Origin: Neisseria mucosa | GTDB lineage: Bacteria; Pseudomonadota; Gammaproteobacteria; Burkholderiales; Neisseriaceae | Length of the DNA stretch: 64,000 bases | NCBI GenBank assembly: GCA_003028315.1 | Contig: CP028150.1 | Coordinates: 930,001 to 994,000, forward strand | Direction: 5' to 3' | Part shown: piece by piece, positions 1 to 10,702 of the stretch | How positions within the stretch are numbered: position 1 is the first letter of the stretch | Layout of the letters: every line of letters starts with the position of its first letter | Notes under the pieces: generated by a model | Told to the model about the DNA's origin: nothing | Seen by the model: only the letters and a program-made list of their open reading frames with translations | Database searches by the model: none | Position numbers and translations under genes: made by a program

Positions 1-51
1 CTGAAAAGTACCAGCCAAGTAAAATAAATGTATTTTTATTACAGTAAAATA

Positions 52-80
52 TTGTTAAGCTTATCTGCCTGATTTATAAT
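52..80 (+). promoter_or_regulatory. Candidate sigma70 promoter of dcuB
   Basis: TTGTTA at 52-57, a 17-base spacer and a perfect TATAAT at 75-80. The region is AT-rich and lies about 160 bases before the chosen dcuB start. No clear FNR dyad was seen beside it, although dcuB genes are often oxygen-controlled in other bacteria. Confidence 0.6.
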
Positions 81-237
81 TCCCGTCATATTAAAAGATG
101 AAGTTTTTGTATTTTATGGGCAAATGACTTCATCCTCTTTTTTGTCTGTTGAAAATATTGAATATTTACTCCATCGGTATTGGTTTGACCAGCCTGAAGC
201 TGATATTTGCTTTACATCCTCAAATTACGGAGTGTTC

Positions 238-1575
238 ATGTCCACAATGTTTTTTATCCAGTTCGCCATCGTACTGGTGTGTATCTTAATCGGCGCGCAG
301 GTCGGCGGCATCGGCTTGGGCGTGCTCGGCGGTATCGGGCTGGCGGTTTTGGCCTTCGGTTTCCATCTTGAGCCGACCAGTCCGCCGATTGACGTGATGC
401 TGATGATTATGGCGGTCGTTTCCGCTGCTGCGTCGATGCAGGCAAGCGGCGGTTTGGACTATATGATTAAAATCGCCACCCGCGTTTTACACCGCAATCC
501 GAAATACATCACCTTCATCGCACCTGCGGTCACATACCTGTTTACCGTATTGGCAGGCACGGGACACGTCGCCTATTCGGTATTGCCCGTTATTGCCGAA
601 GTCAGCCGCCGCAACGGTATCCGCCCGTCGCGCCCGTTGACGATGGCGGTCATCGCGTCACAATTTGCCATTGTTGCCAGCCCGATTGCGGCCGCGGTCG
701 TTGCCTGCGTTACCTACCTTGAGCCTCAACACATTACCATGGCTGATGTGCTGAAAGTGACTGTTCCTTCAACCATTCTCGGTATCGGTCTCGCCTGCGT
801 ATTCGTCAACAAGCTCGGCAAAGAGTTGAAAGACGACCCGCATTATCAGGCGTTGCTGAAAGACCCGGAATATGTAAAAGCCAACGAAAAAGATTCGGTT
901 GAAGTATCCAATGCGCCCGTCAGCAAAGAGGCGAAACTTTCAGTCGGGATTTTCCTTGCTGCTGCGTTGCTGGTGGTCGTGATGGGTGCCGTCCCCGAGT
1001 TGCGCCCGACCTTTCAAACGGACGAGGGCCCGAAACTGATGGGCATGGCGCACGCCATCGAAATCGTCATGCTTTCTGCTGCCGCGCTGATTATCCTGCT
1101 GTGTAAACCGGATGGTAACGCGATTACCAAAGGCTCGGTATTTCATGCGGGTATGCGTGCCGTTATCGCCGTATTCGGCGTGGCATGGCTGGGCGACACG
1201 CTGATGCACGGTCATCTGGCTGAAGTCAAAGAAACCGTATCGCATCTGGTCGAAACTGCGCCGTGGACTTTTGCGTTTGCCCTGTTCGTTTTGTCCGTCT
1301 TGGTCAACAGCCAAGGGGCGACCGTTGCAACGCTGTTCCCCATCGGTATTTCGCTGGGCATTCCCGCCCCAATTATCATCGGCACGTTTGTCGCGGTGAA
1401 CGGCTACTTCTTCATCCCGAACTACGGTCCGATTATCGCGGCGATTGATTTTGACAGCACGGGTTCGACTAAAATCGGCAGATTCATTTTCAACCACAGC
1501 TTTATGATTCCCGGCCTCTTGAGCATGGCGTTTAGCTTGGTATTCGGTTTGCTGCTGGCGAATTACTTCTTTTAA
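238..1575 (+). CDS. dcuB: Anaerobic C4-dicarboxylate transporter, DcuA/DcuB family
   Basis: Inner-membrane carrier that exchanges fumarate, malate or aspartate for succinate in the Dcu family. The 445-residue product matches E. coli DcuB in length and aligns by eye along its whole length: a GGIGLxxL segment near residue 25, the conserved LQASGGLD-like stretch (here [10 protein letters not shown]), [21 protein letters not shown] and a C-terminal [14 protein letters not shown]. About ten hydrophobic segments are visible. An in-frame ATG at 124 would add 38 non-hydrophobic residues. I chose the ATG at 238 because GGAG sits 7 bases upstream and the family N-terminus begins there. A paired-DUS hairpin follows the stop. 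DcuB rather than DcuA is inferred from overall similarity only. Confidence 0.88.
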   Translation: MSTMFFIQFAIVLVCILIGAQVGGIGLGVLGGIGLAVLAFGFHLEPTSPPIDVMLMIMAVVSAAASMQASGGLDYMIKIATRVLHRNPKYITFIAPAVTYLFTVLAGTGHVAYSVLPVIAEVSRRNGIRPSRPLTMAVIASQFAIVASPIAAAVVACVTYLEPQHITMADVLKVTVPSTILGIGLACVFVNKLGKELKDDPHYQALLKDPEYVKANEKDSVEVSNAPVSKEAKLSVGIFLAAALLVVVMGAVPELRPTFQTDEGPKLMGMAHAIEIVMLSAAALIILLCKPDGNAITKGSVFHAGMRAVIAVFGVAWLGDTLMHGHLAEVKETVSHLVETAPWTFAFALFVLSVLVNSQGATVATLFPIGISLGIPAPIIIGTFVAVNGYFFIPNYGPIIAAIDFDSTGSTKIGRFIFNHSFMIPGLLSMAFSLVFGLLLANYFF

Positions 1576-1587
1576 GGTCGTCTGAAA

Positions 1588-1631
1588 AAAGGTCGTTTGA
1601 AAACACAAAATAGGTTTTCAGACGACCTTTG
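1588..1631 (+). terminator. DUS-pair hairpin after dcuB
   Basis: A DUS variant (GGTCGTTTGAAAAC) and an inverted DUS form a stem with one G-T pair around a 9-base loop, followed by TTT. A second intact DUS sits directly before it at 1574-1587. Confidence 0.65.
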
Positions 1632-1647
1632 CATTAGGATTATCCGC

Positions 1648-1653
1648 TATAAT
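1648..1653 (+). promoter_or_regulatory. TATAAT -10 element before the DUF3460 gene
   Basis: A perfect TATAAT lies 57 bases upstream of the 1710 start, just after the dcuB terminator. No good -35 box is present at the proper spacing, so this is only a candidate. Confidence 0.35.
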
Positions 1654-1709
1654 ATCACCGCATAACAAAACCCGTCTTTTACGACCCTATTCCCACGGAG
1701 CGTACAAAA

Positions 1710-1895
1710 ATGTACCACTACAAATCCGAAGCCACCCAGTTTCTCGACAAACTTATCGAAGACAATCCGCAACTGGAAACGCAACGCCTCGAAAACCGCC
1801 ACCTGCTTTGGGATGTCGAATTAAATCCGCAAGAGCAGGCAGAGTTTGAGGCTGCCAAAGTTGCTAAAAAACCCTATACATACTATCAAGACTGA
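1710..1895 (+). CDS. DUF3460 family small protein
   Basis: A 61-residue, acidic, soluble protein without signal peptide. The pattern YKSEATQFLDKLIEDNPQLE, then a central LLWD and a C-terminal KKPYTYYQD matches the small DUF3460 proteins of Betaproteobacteria, whose function is not known to me. It stands first in an apparent run with the O-methyltransferase (10-base gap) and the TPR lipoprotein. A weak GGAGCG lies upstream of the ATG. The length is normal for the family. Confidence 0.75.
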   Translation: MYHYKSEATQFLDKLIEDNPQLETQRLENRHLLWDVELNPQEQAEFEAAKVAKKPYTYYQD

Positions 1896-1905
1896 TCGTG
1901 CCGAA

Positions 1906-2574
1906 ATGACCGTCCGCACATCCAACACACCTGCCGGACTACAGGACTACCTCAATACCATCGGACAGGCGGAGCATCCCGTCCTTGCCGCATTGCGCGA
2001 GCGCATGCTTTCCCACCGATTGGGCAATATGGCTATCGCCCGCGAACAAGCCGCCCTGCTTTCTTGGTTGGCGCAGCTTATCCGTGTCGAAAAATATTTG
2101 GAAATCGGCGTGTTTACAGGATACAGCAGCACCGCCGTCGCGCTTGCATTGCCCGAGCATGGCAAAGTTACCGCCTGCGACATCAACGTAACATTTACCG
2201 ACATAGCGCGCGAAACTTGGCGGGCGGCAGGAGTGGAACACAAAATTTCGCTGTACCTGCAACCCGCCCTTTTGACTTTGGACGATCTGATAGCGCAAGG
2301 CGAAGCGGAAAGTTACGACCTGGCCCTGATAGATGCGGATAAGCCCCCTACCCCGCAATATTTCGAACGTTGCCTGAAGCTTGTGCGTAAGGGCGGCATT
2401 ATCGCCATCGACAATGTTTTGCTGAACGGCCGGGTCTTGCATGAGGGCGACGAATACTCCCCGCCCAGCTTGAAAATACTGCAAACATTCAACCGCAGCC
2501 TGCCCGAAGATGAACGTATCGTTCCCATTACCCTACCCGTAGGCGACGGATTGACCCTTCTTTTGAAAAAATAA
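1906..2574 (+). CDS. Class I SAM-dependent O-methyltransferase (caffeoyl-CoA OMT-like)
   Basis: A 222-residue cytosolic methyltransferase of the Methyltransf_3 type. Visible motifs are the SAM-binding loop YLEIGVFTGYSS near residue 66, an acidic CDIN after the next strand, LALIDADK (metal/SAM region) near residue 143 and GGIIAIDNVL. Family members transfer a methyl group to a hydroxyl in a metal-dependent way; the substrate here cannot be read from sequence. The reading frame is open from 1846, overlapping the DUF3460 gene, but the ATG at 1906 lies just beyond that gene's stop and gives the normal family N-terminus. Only 4 bases separate its stop from the next gene, so co-transcription is likely. 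Confidence 0.85.
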   Translation: MTVRTSNTPAGLQDYLNTIGQAEHPVLAALRERMLSHRLGNMAIAREQAALLSWLAQLIRVEKYLEIGVFTGYSSTAVALALPEHGKVTACDINVTFTDIARETWRAAGVEHKISLYLQPALLTLDDLIAQGEAESYDLALIDADKPPTPQYFERCLKLVRKGGIIAIDNVLLNGRVLHEGDEYSPPSLKILQTFNRSLPEDERIVPITLPVGDGLTLLLKK

Positions 2575-2578
2575 ACCG

Positions 2579-3313
2579 ATGAAAACAAACCTGCTTATCC
2601 GACTGCTTCCCATTGCCTTTACCGCCGCCTGTACTTCCGTTTCATCCCCGACTTCAGACGACACTTTTTCGCTGCCGGATATTCCCGATAGCCCGCAGAA
2701 AGTATCCATCCCCTATCCCAAGCTCGACGAACAGACACAAATCGACCATTTGGGCGTACAGGTTGCACGCATCGAGCGGGAAATGGAGGCAGTAAACCTT
2801 CGTTTGCAGCAAATCGAGCAGCAAAACAAAATCCACTCCCGTCCTGCTAAGAAAACCGTGTCGCAACGCTTAGACGACCAGAAACTCAAAAAACATTATC
2901 TGGAGAACGGCGGTACTGTACCGACCGAAACAGATTCGCTTACCCTAAACGAAACCCGTCTTTACGAGCGTGCGTCCAAATACTACCGCAACGGGAATTA
3001 TCGGGCGGCGGCAGCCATTCTGAAGGAAGCCGACGGCGGTAACGGCAGCGATATTGCGCGCCGCAATATGTATCTGTTGCTGCAAAGCCAGCAGCGCATG
3101 GGCCACTGCGAATCCGTCATCGAAATCGGCGGCCGCTACGCCAACCGCTTCCGCAACAGCCCGCAAGCCCCCGACGCGCTTTTCAGCATCGGACAATGCC
3201 AATACAAGCTGCAACAGAAAGACATCGCCCGCAACACATGGCGCAAGCTGATACAGAGCTATCCCGATAGCGAAGCTGCCAAACGTGCCGCTATCAGTAT
3301 CAAGCAACGATAA
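2579..3313 (+). CDS. Tetratricopeptide (CpoB/YbgF-like) lipoprotein
   Basis: A 244-residue envelope protein. Residues 1-18 form a lipoprotein signal ending in FTAAC (Thr at the -3 position is not ideal). Residues 60-85 are a short coiled coil (VARIEREMEAVNLRLQQIEQQ). The C-terminal 120 residues carry TPR-like helices: YERASKYYRNGNYRAAAAIL, then DALFSIGQCQYKLQQKDIARNTW and YPDSEAAKRA. This order, coiled coil then TPR, is that of CpoB/YbgF, which links peptidoglycan synthesis to the Tol-Pal system. Neighbouring tol or pal genes are absent, so the role is inference. It starts 4 bases after the methyltransferase stop. Confidence 0.75.
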   Translation: MKTNLLIRLLPIAFTAACTSVSSPTSDDTFSLPDIPDSPQKVSIPYPKLDEQTQIDHLGVQVARIEREMEAVNLRLQQIEQQNKIHSRPAKKTVSQRLDDQKLKKHYLENGGTVPTETDSLTLNETRLYERASKYYRNGNYRAAAAILKEADGGNGSDIARRNMYLLLQSQQRMGHCESVIEIGGRYANRFRNSPQAPDALFSIGQCQYKLQQKDIARNTWRKLIQSYPDSEAAKRAAISIKQR

Positions 3314-3315
3314 CT

Positions 3316-3354
3316 TTTCAGACGATCTCCCCCCTATTCGAAGGTCGTCTGAAA
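3316..3354 (+). terminator. Inverted DUS pair after the TPR lipoprotein gene
   Basis: TTTTCAGACGA and TCGTCTGAAA face each other around a C-rich loop (one arm carries GATC instead of GACC). No clear T-run follows, so termination is uncertain. Confidence 0.45.
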
Positions 3355-3392
3355 TCATTCATTGAATAATGTTTTATACAATAGGAGCAAAT

Positions 3393-3878
3393 ATGGCCAA
3401 AATCGGCATCATCATGGGCAGCAACAGCGACTGGCCCGTCATGCAGCAGGCAGCGCAGTTTCTCAAAGAGTTCGGCGTCGAATACGAAGCCCGCGTCGTG
3501 TCCGCACACCGCACCCCCGATTTAATGTTCGAATACGCTGAAACCGCCCGTGAACGCGGCATCAAAGCCATCATCGCCGGTGCGGGCGGCGCGGCACACC
3601 TGCCCGGCATGGTTGCCGCCAAAACCACCGTCCCCGTATTGGGCGTTCCCGTACCCAGCAAATACCTGCGAGGCGAAGACTCCCTGCTCTCCATCGTGCA
3701 AATGCCCAAAGGCGTTCCCGTTGCCACTTTTGCCATCGGCGAAGCAGGAGCCGCCAACGCCGCCCTGTTCGCTATCTCGCTGCTTGCCAACGAAGATCTC
3801 AAGCTGGCGCAAAAACTTGCCGATTTCCGCGCCAAGCAGGAGCAAACCGTTTTAGACATGGAACTGCCCGAAGCCTGA
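3393..3878 (+). CDS. purE: N5-carboxyaminoimidazole ribonucleotide mutase
   Basis: Class I PurE converts N5-CAIR to CAIR in purine synthesis. The 161-residue product shows the nucleotide-binding start [14 protein letters not shown], the catalytic-region SAHRTPD, and the flexible loop [11 protein letters not shown]. An upstream in-frame codon at 3369 exists, but AGGAGC lies 7 bases before the ATG at 3393 and fits the family start. No purK gene lies next to it in this window. A paired-DUS hairpin with a T-run ends the gene. Confidence 0.95.
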   Translation: MAKIGIIMGSNSDWPVMQQAAQFLKEFGVEYEARVVSAHRTPDLMFEYAETARERGIKAIIAGAGGAAHLPGMVAAKTTVPVLGVPVPSKYLRGEDSLLSIVQMPKGVPVATFAIGEAGAANAALFAISLLANEDLKLAQKLADFRAKQEQTVLDMELPEA

Positions 3879-3884
3879 TATAAA

Positions 3885-3929
3885 AAAGGTCGTCTGAAAA
3901 CGGATTTTCGTTTTTCAGACGACCTTTTT
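3885..3929 (+). terminator. DUS-pair terminator after purE
   Basis: AAAAAAGGTCGTCTGAAAAC pairs with its inverse around a short loop and ends in TTTTT. It has an A-tract on one side and a T-tract on the other, so it may act in both directions. Confidence 0.75.
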
Positions 3930-3997
3930 GCTTGATTTCAAAGAAACCTTCAAAATCGTTTAAAATCCATACCCTTTCATCTTTCTCAATCTGCCTT

Positions 3998-5905
3998 ATG
4001 AACATCTTATCCGTAGAAAACGCTTCCTTTGCCGTCGGCCATGTCGCCCTGCTCGACAAAACTTCCTTCCAACTCGACAGCGGCGAAAAAATCGGCTTAA
4101 TCGGCCGCAACGGCGCGGGTAAATCTTCGTTTCTAAAAATCCTCGCCGGCGTGCAGAAGCTCGACGACGGGCAGATTATCGTTCAAAACAACCTCAAAAT
4201 CGTTTATGTGCCGCAGGAATCGTTTTTCGACAAAGAAGCCACCGTATTCGACACCGTCGCCGAAGGCTTGGGCGAAATCCGCGACCTGCTGCGCCGTTAC
4301 CACCGCGTCAGCCATGAGTTGGAAAATAGTTCAAGTGAAACCTTATTAAAAGAACTCAACGAATTGCAGCTTGAAATCGAAGCGAAGGACGGTTGGAAGC
4401 TGGATGCGGCAGTGAAGCAGACTTTGGGCGAACTCGGTTTGCCGGAAAATGAAAAAATCGGCAACCTCTCCGGCGGGCAGAAAAAACGCGTCGCCTTGGC
4501 GCAGGCTTGGGTGCAGAAGCCCGACGTATTGCTGCTGGACGAACCGACCAACCATTTGGACATCGACGCGATTATCTGGCTGGAAAACCTGCTCAAAGCG
4601 TTTGAAGGCAGCCTGGTCGTGATTACCCACGATCGCCGTTTTCTGGACAACATTGCCACGCGCATCGTCGAACTCGACCGCGGCATCCTGCGTTCCTATC
4701 CCGGCTCGTTCTCCAAATACAGCGAAAAAAAAGCGCAGGAATTGGCGGTTGAAGCGGAACACAACCGCCTCTTCGACAAATTCCACGCGCAGGAAGAAGC
4801 GTGGATACGCAAAGGCATCGAAGCGCGCCGTACCCGCAACGAAGGCCGCGTGCGCCGTTTGGAAGAACTGCGCCGCCAGCGTGCCGAACGCCGCAACGTG
4901 CAGGGACAGGTCAACTTCAAACTCGACAGCGGCGAGAAAAGCGGCAAAATCATTGCCGAACTGGAACATGCCTCGTTTGCCTACGGCGACAAAGTCATCA
5001 TGGACAAATTCTCCGCCATCTTGCAGCGCGGCGACAAAATCGGCTTAATCGGCCCTAACGGCATCGGCAAAACCACCTTCCTCAAGCTGATTCTGGGCGA
5101 ATTGCAGCCGACCTACGGCAGAATCCGCATCGGCAGCAAGCAGGAAGTCGCCTATTTCGACCAATTCCGCAGCGCGCTGAACGAAAACGACACCGTGTTT
5201 TACACGCTCGGCCAAGGCAACGATTACGTCGAAGTCGGCGGCAAGAAAAAACACGTCATGAGCTATTTGGAAGATTTCCTATTCCACCCTGCCCGCGCGC
5301 AAAGCCCCGTCTCATCGCTCTCCGGCGGCGAACGCAACCGCCTCCTGCTGGCAAAACTCTTCACCCGCCCCGCCAATATCCTGGTCTTGGACGAACCGAC
5401 CAACGATTTGGACATCGACACCCAAGAGCTGCTCGAAGACCTGCTGCGCGATTACCAAGGCACGGTATTCCTCGTCTCGCACGACCGTATGTTCCTTGAT
5501 AACGTGATTACCCAAAGCATTGTTTTCGAAGGACAAGGTCGTCTGAAAGAATACATCGGCGGCTATCAGGACTACATCGACGCAAAATCACGCGAAGAGA
5601 AAATTCAGACGACCTCCGCGCCGAAAACAACCGCAGAACCGGAAAAAGCCAAACCCAAAGCCAACCGCACGGTCAAACTTTCCTACAAAGAACAGCGCGA
5701 ACTCGACGCCCTGCCCGACGAAATCGCCGCCTTGGAAACCGAACAGGCGGAAATCAACGCGCAACTTTCCGATCCTGAAATTTTCAAAGATTACGAAAAA
5801 GCCGGCGCATTGCAAAACCGTGCCGAAGAAATCGAAACACTGCTCTTGGAAAAATTGGAACGCTGGGAGCTTCTGGAGGCTAAGCAGAACGGTGAAGCAA
5901 TCTGA
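3998..5905 (+). CDS. uup: ABC-F ATPase Uup
   Basis: A soluble two-cassette ABC-F protein of 635 residues, the same length as E. coli Uup, which acts on ribosomes and in resolving branched DNA structures. Walker A motifs are GRNGAGKSS (about residue 38) and GPNGIGKTT (about 356); signatures LSGGQKKR and LSGGERNR; Walker B plus the ABC-F mark [11 protein letters not shown] and LVLDEPTNDLD. The linker RKGIEARRTRNEGRVRRLEELR and the C-terminal coiled coil after residue 550 are Uup features. The frame is open 66 bases upstream, but homology begins at the ATG at 3998. Two DUS in opposite orientation lie inside the gene (about 5537 and 5606), read as GRLK and QTT. Confidence 0.92.
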   Translation: MNILSVENASFAVGHVALLDKTSFQLDSGEKIGLIGRNGAGKSSFLKILAGVQKLDDGQIIVQNNLKIVYVPQESFFDKEATVFDTVAEGLGEIRDLLRRYHRVSHELENSSSETLLKELNELQLEIEAKDGWKLDAAVKQTLGELGLPENEKIGNLSGGQKKRVALAQAWVQKPDVLLLDEPTNHLDIDAIIWLENLLKAFEGSLVVITHDRRFLDNIATRIVELDRGILRSYPGSFSKYSEKKAQELAVEAEHNRLFDKFHAQEEAWIRKGIEARRTRNEGRVRRLEELRRQRAERRNVQGQVNFKLDSGEKSGKIIAELEHASFAYGDKVIMDKFSAILQRGDKIGLIGPNGIGKTTFLKLILGELQPTYGRIRIGSKQEVAYFDQFRSALNENDTVFYTLGQGNDYVEVGGKKKHVMSYLEDFLFHPARAQSPVSSLSGGERNRLLLAKLFTRPANILVLDEPTNDLDIDTQELLEDLLRDYQGTVFLVSHDRMFLDNVITQSIVFEGQGRLKEYIGGYQDYIDAKSREEKIQTTSAPKTTAEPEKAKPKANRTVKLSYKEQRELDALPDEIAALETEQAEINAQLSDPEIFKDYEKAGALQNRAEEIETLLLEKLERWELLEAKQNGEAI

Positions 5906-5931
5906 TTTTTAGGGCATTATTCAAACAATAG

Positions 5932-5967
5932 AAAGAGGTCGTCTGAAACTTTCAGACGACCTCTTTT
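5932..5967. terminator. Bidirectional DUS-pair terminator between uup and guaB
   Basis: AAAGAGGTCGTCTGAAA and its inverse are nearly back to back with only a tiny loop, flanked by A- and T-rich tracts. It separates the converging uup and guaB genes. Confidence 0.8.
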
Positions 5968-5976
5968 CACTTTACC

Positions 5977-7524
<1,548 letters not shown>

Positions 7525-7563
7525 TTATTTTTTTACACGATGATAAATGCCCGGAAATTTTGA

Positions 7564-7851
7564 TACCGATTTTGCTTTTTCAACAAAGTTGCCAATATAC
7601 CTGTTCCCAAATATCCTGTTTATTTCCTAGAAAATGGAGAGAAAGGACAAGCCATTCTCGGCGTAAGGGCTTTAAATAATCACTCAAATATGGTTCGCAT
7701 TATTGAAATCAGCGGCTATCACAGATTAGACAATGCTGCTCTCCAAGCCCTTAAAAAATCCTCATTTATCTCAAAATTCGAAAAGATATTGAATATTATC
7801 GGTTGGTTAAATGCTCATTCGAATCGTTTTTCAGACGACCTTCCTGCCTAA
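7564..7851 (+). pseudogene. Remnant of a TonB C-terminal domain
   Basis: In the gap between guaB and eno one frame is open from the stop at 7561 to the stop at 7849-7851. It reads like a TonB C-terminal domain: IPVPKYPVYFLENGEKGQAI, then GVRALNNHSNMVRIIEISG and YHRLDNAALQALKKSSF. In the family, P-x-YP, E-G-x-V/A, SG-x-x-LD-x-A-A and a final W/F-x-F region occur in this order. No start codon precedes the YP motif, the usual last strand is missing, and the tail runs into a DUS (7829-7842). I read this as a fossil. An in-frame ATG at 7690 could still give 53 residues. Confidence 0.6.
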
Positions 7852-9388
<1,537 letters not shown>

Positions 9389-9404
9389 GAAAAGGTATTG
9401 ATGT

Positions 9405-9683
9405 ATGAAGTGGGTAACTGTTGTTTTATCCATCGCGCTTGCTTACTGCCAATACAGCCTTTGGTTTGGAAAAGGCAGTATCGGGCATACGGAAGAATTG
9501 CAGGAACAACTTTCCGTGCAGGAGGAGAAAAACCAGACGCTCACTTTGCGCAACCAGTTCCTTGCTGCGGAAGTCGATGATTTGGCGAACGGTCAAGAAG
9601 CGATTTCTGAAATTGCCCGTGTGGAATTGGGTTACGTCCAAGACGGCGAAACCTATTACCGTTTTATCGAACGCAGCCGTTAA
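9405..9683 (+). CDS. ftsB: Cell division protein FtsB
   Basis: A bitopic 92-residue divisome protein that partners with FtsL and FtsQ. Residues 3-22 are a single membrane segment (VTVVLSIALAYCQYSLWFG), followed by a coiled coil (EELQEQLSVQEEKNQTLTLRN) and the DLANGQEAISEIARVELGYV stretch typical of FtsB (DL..G.EAIEE.AR..LG). It lies 16 bases after eno, the usual neighbour. An ATG at 9401 is out of frame; AAAGG lies 10 bases before the ATG at 9405. Confidence 0.93.
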   Translation: MKWVTVVLSIALAYCQYSLWFGKGSIGHTEELQEQLSVQEEKNQTLTLRNQFLAAEVDDLANGQEAISEIARVELGYVQDGETYYRFIERSR

Positions 9684-9699
9684 TTGCCCTGATGGGAAT

Positions 9700-9735
9700 A
9701 AAAGGTCGTCTGAAAAATTTCAGACGACCTTCTTT
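9700..9735 (+). terminator. DUS-pair terminator after ftsB
   Basis: AAAAGGTCGTCTGAAA and its inverse with a minimal loop, followed by TTCTTTT. It closes the eno-ftsB operon. Confidence 0.75.
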
Positions 9736-9927
9736 TATCTGTAGCTTGGACTTTCCCCGCGAAAACAACTTGGTTTTATAAAAATATTCAGAGTTTGCTG
9801 CTACTTCAAACTTTCATATTCCTACCTATGCGGAAATGACGGTATTAATGAGAGTATCTTAATTTTAAATTGTACAAAAAATGAAATGTCCTCAAATAGT
9901 GAAATCAACTAAAAATAGAAATAAGAA

Positions 9928-9956
9928 TTGATTGCATTTGACTTTTGAACTAATAT
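9928..9956 (+). promoter_or_regulatory. Candidate promoter of the orphan gene at 9991
   Basis: TTGATT (9928-9933), 17-base spacer, TAATAT (9951-9956) in a strongly AT-rich stretch, 35 bases before the ATG. Confidence 0.5.
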
Positions 9957-9990
9957 AACGCCATTCTTCCTACCTCGTCTGAAGCTTGCC

Positions 9991-10485
9991 ATGCGTTACC
10001 ACTTTCCGATTTCTGTCGATATGTTTGACTTTCTGACCACAGGCCGATTTGATTATCTGGAAATCGGACAAACTGCAGAAATGATTTTACAAATGTTCCC
10101 CGCTCCCGAATGCGTTCCTAAAGGGCTTTTAGTGAAAAAGGGATGGAATATCTGGCTTTATGGCAATATTGAACTGCATTTTTCAGACGACCGCCTTACT
10201 CAAATCCGTGCTGATTTCCAACCCGGAGAGCCATTAAACGGAGGACGCTGGTTAAGTCTTAATCCCTGGTTCTTCAATCATGCAGACAAGCTTGATTTGT
10301 ATTCGACTATTGCAAAACTGGTACAGCACCGCATCGACTTTATCAAAATAGATACACCTTCCGCACTGATTTTGCGCTTGCAAAGCGGTGTGGAGCTGAT
10401 GTTTGAGAAATTCAGCGGACAGCGGTTATTTGCATTTTGCAAACAGAAAACCACGCTTCCTCAATGGGCGCATGAGCCGGTATAA
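9991..10485 (+). CDS. Uncharacterised cytosolic protein
   Basis: A 164-residue protein I cannot place. It has no signal peptide or membrane segment. A repeated feel of short acidic-aromatic stretches is seen: FDFLTTGRFDYLEIGQT near residue 12, GWNIWLYGNIELHFSDDRL near residue 51 and SLNPWFFN near residue 88. The block (Y)GxIEhxFxxDxLxxI resembles small immunity-like or orphan proteins found beside toxins, but that is a weak impression and no toxin gene is adjacent. A DUS lies within the frame (reads FSDDRL). It has its own candidate promoter and terminator and so is a monocistronic unit. GTG/TTG alternatives exist, but the ATG at 9991 is reasonable. Confidence 0.6.
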   Translation: MRYHFPISVDMFDFLTTGRFDYLEIGQTAEMILQMFPAPECVPKGLLVKKGWNIWLYGNIELHFSDDRLTQIRADFQPGEPLNGGRWLSLNPWFFNHADKLDLYSTIAKLVQHRIDFIKIDTPSALILRLQSGVELMFEKFSGQRLFAFCKQKTTLPQWAHEPV

Positions 10486-10540
10486 ATTTATGGCGTATTG
10501 AACCCATCTGTCTCAAACTCTCCTTCGTCTCATCATAATA

Positions 10541-10578
10541 AAAAGGTCGTCTGAAATCGATTTTCAGACGACCTTTTT
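10541..10578. terminator. DUS-pair terminator between converging genes
   Basis: AAAAAGGTCGTCTGAAA with its inverse and a terminal TTTTT. It lies between the orphan gene and rhlE, which converge. Confidence 0.75.
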
Positions 10579-10608
10579 GTTAGGCAACGCGGTATCAAAG
10601 TTTCTTCA

Positions 10609-10678
10609 TATAGTGGATTAACTTTAAACCAGTACGGCGTTGCCTCGCCTTGTCCTGATTTAAATTTAATCCACTATA
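10609..10678 (+). repeat. Correia element, extra-short 70-base form
   Basis: Starts TATAGTGGATTAAC, ends TTAATCCACTATA, and holds the core AGTACGGCGTTGCCTCGCC joined directly to TTGTCCTG. Compared with the 107-base copy at 28732 it lacks exactly the stretch between two copies of TCGCCTTG, leaving one. It lies 24 bases beyond the rhlE stop. Confidence 0.9.
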
Positions 10679-10702
10679 CCCGCTATTGATTTGGCTTTAG
10701 CA

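Noticed and set aside
9820..9845. dRS3-like repeat (ATTCC...GGAAA) in the gap before 9991
   Set aside because: Matches the Neisseria dRS3 pattern only partly; too degraded to claim.
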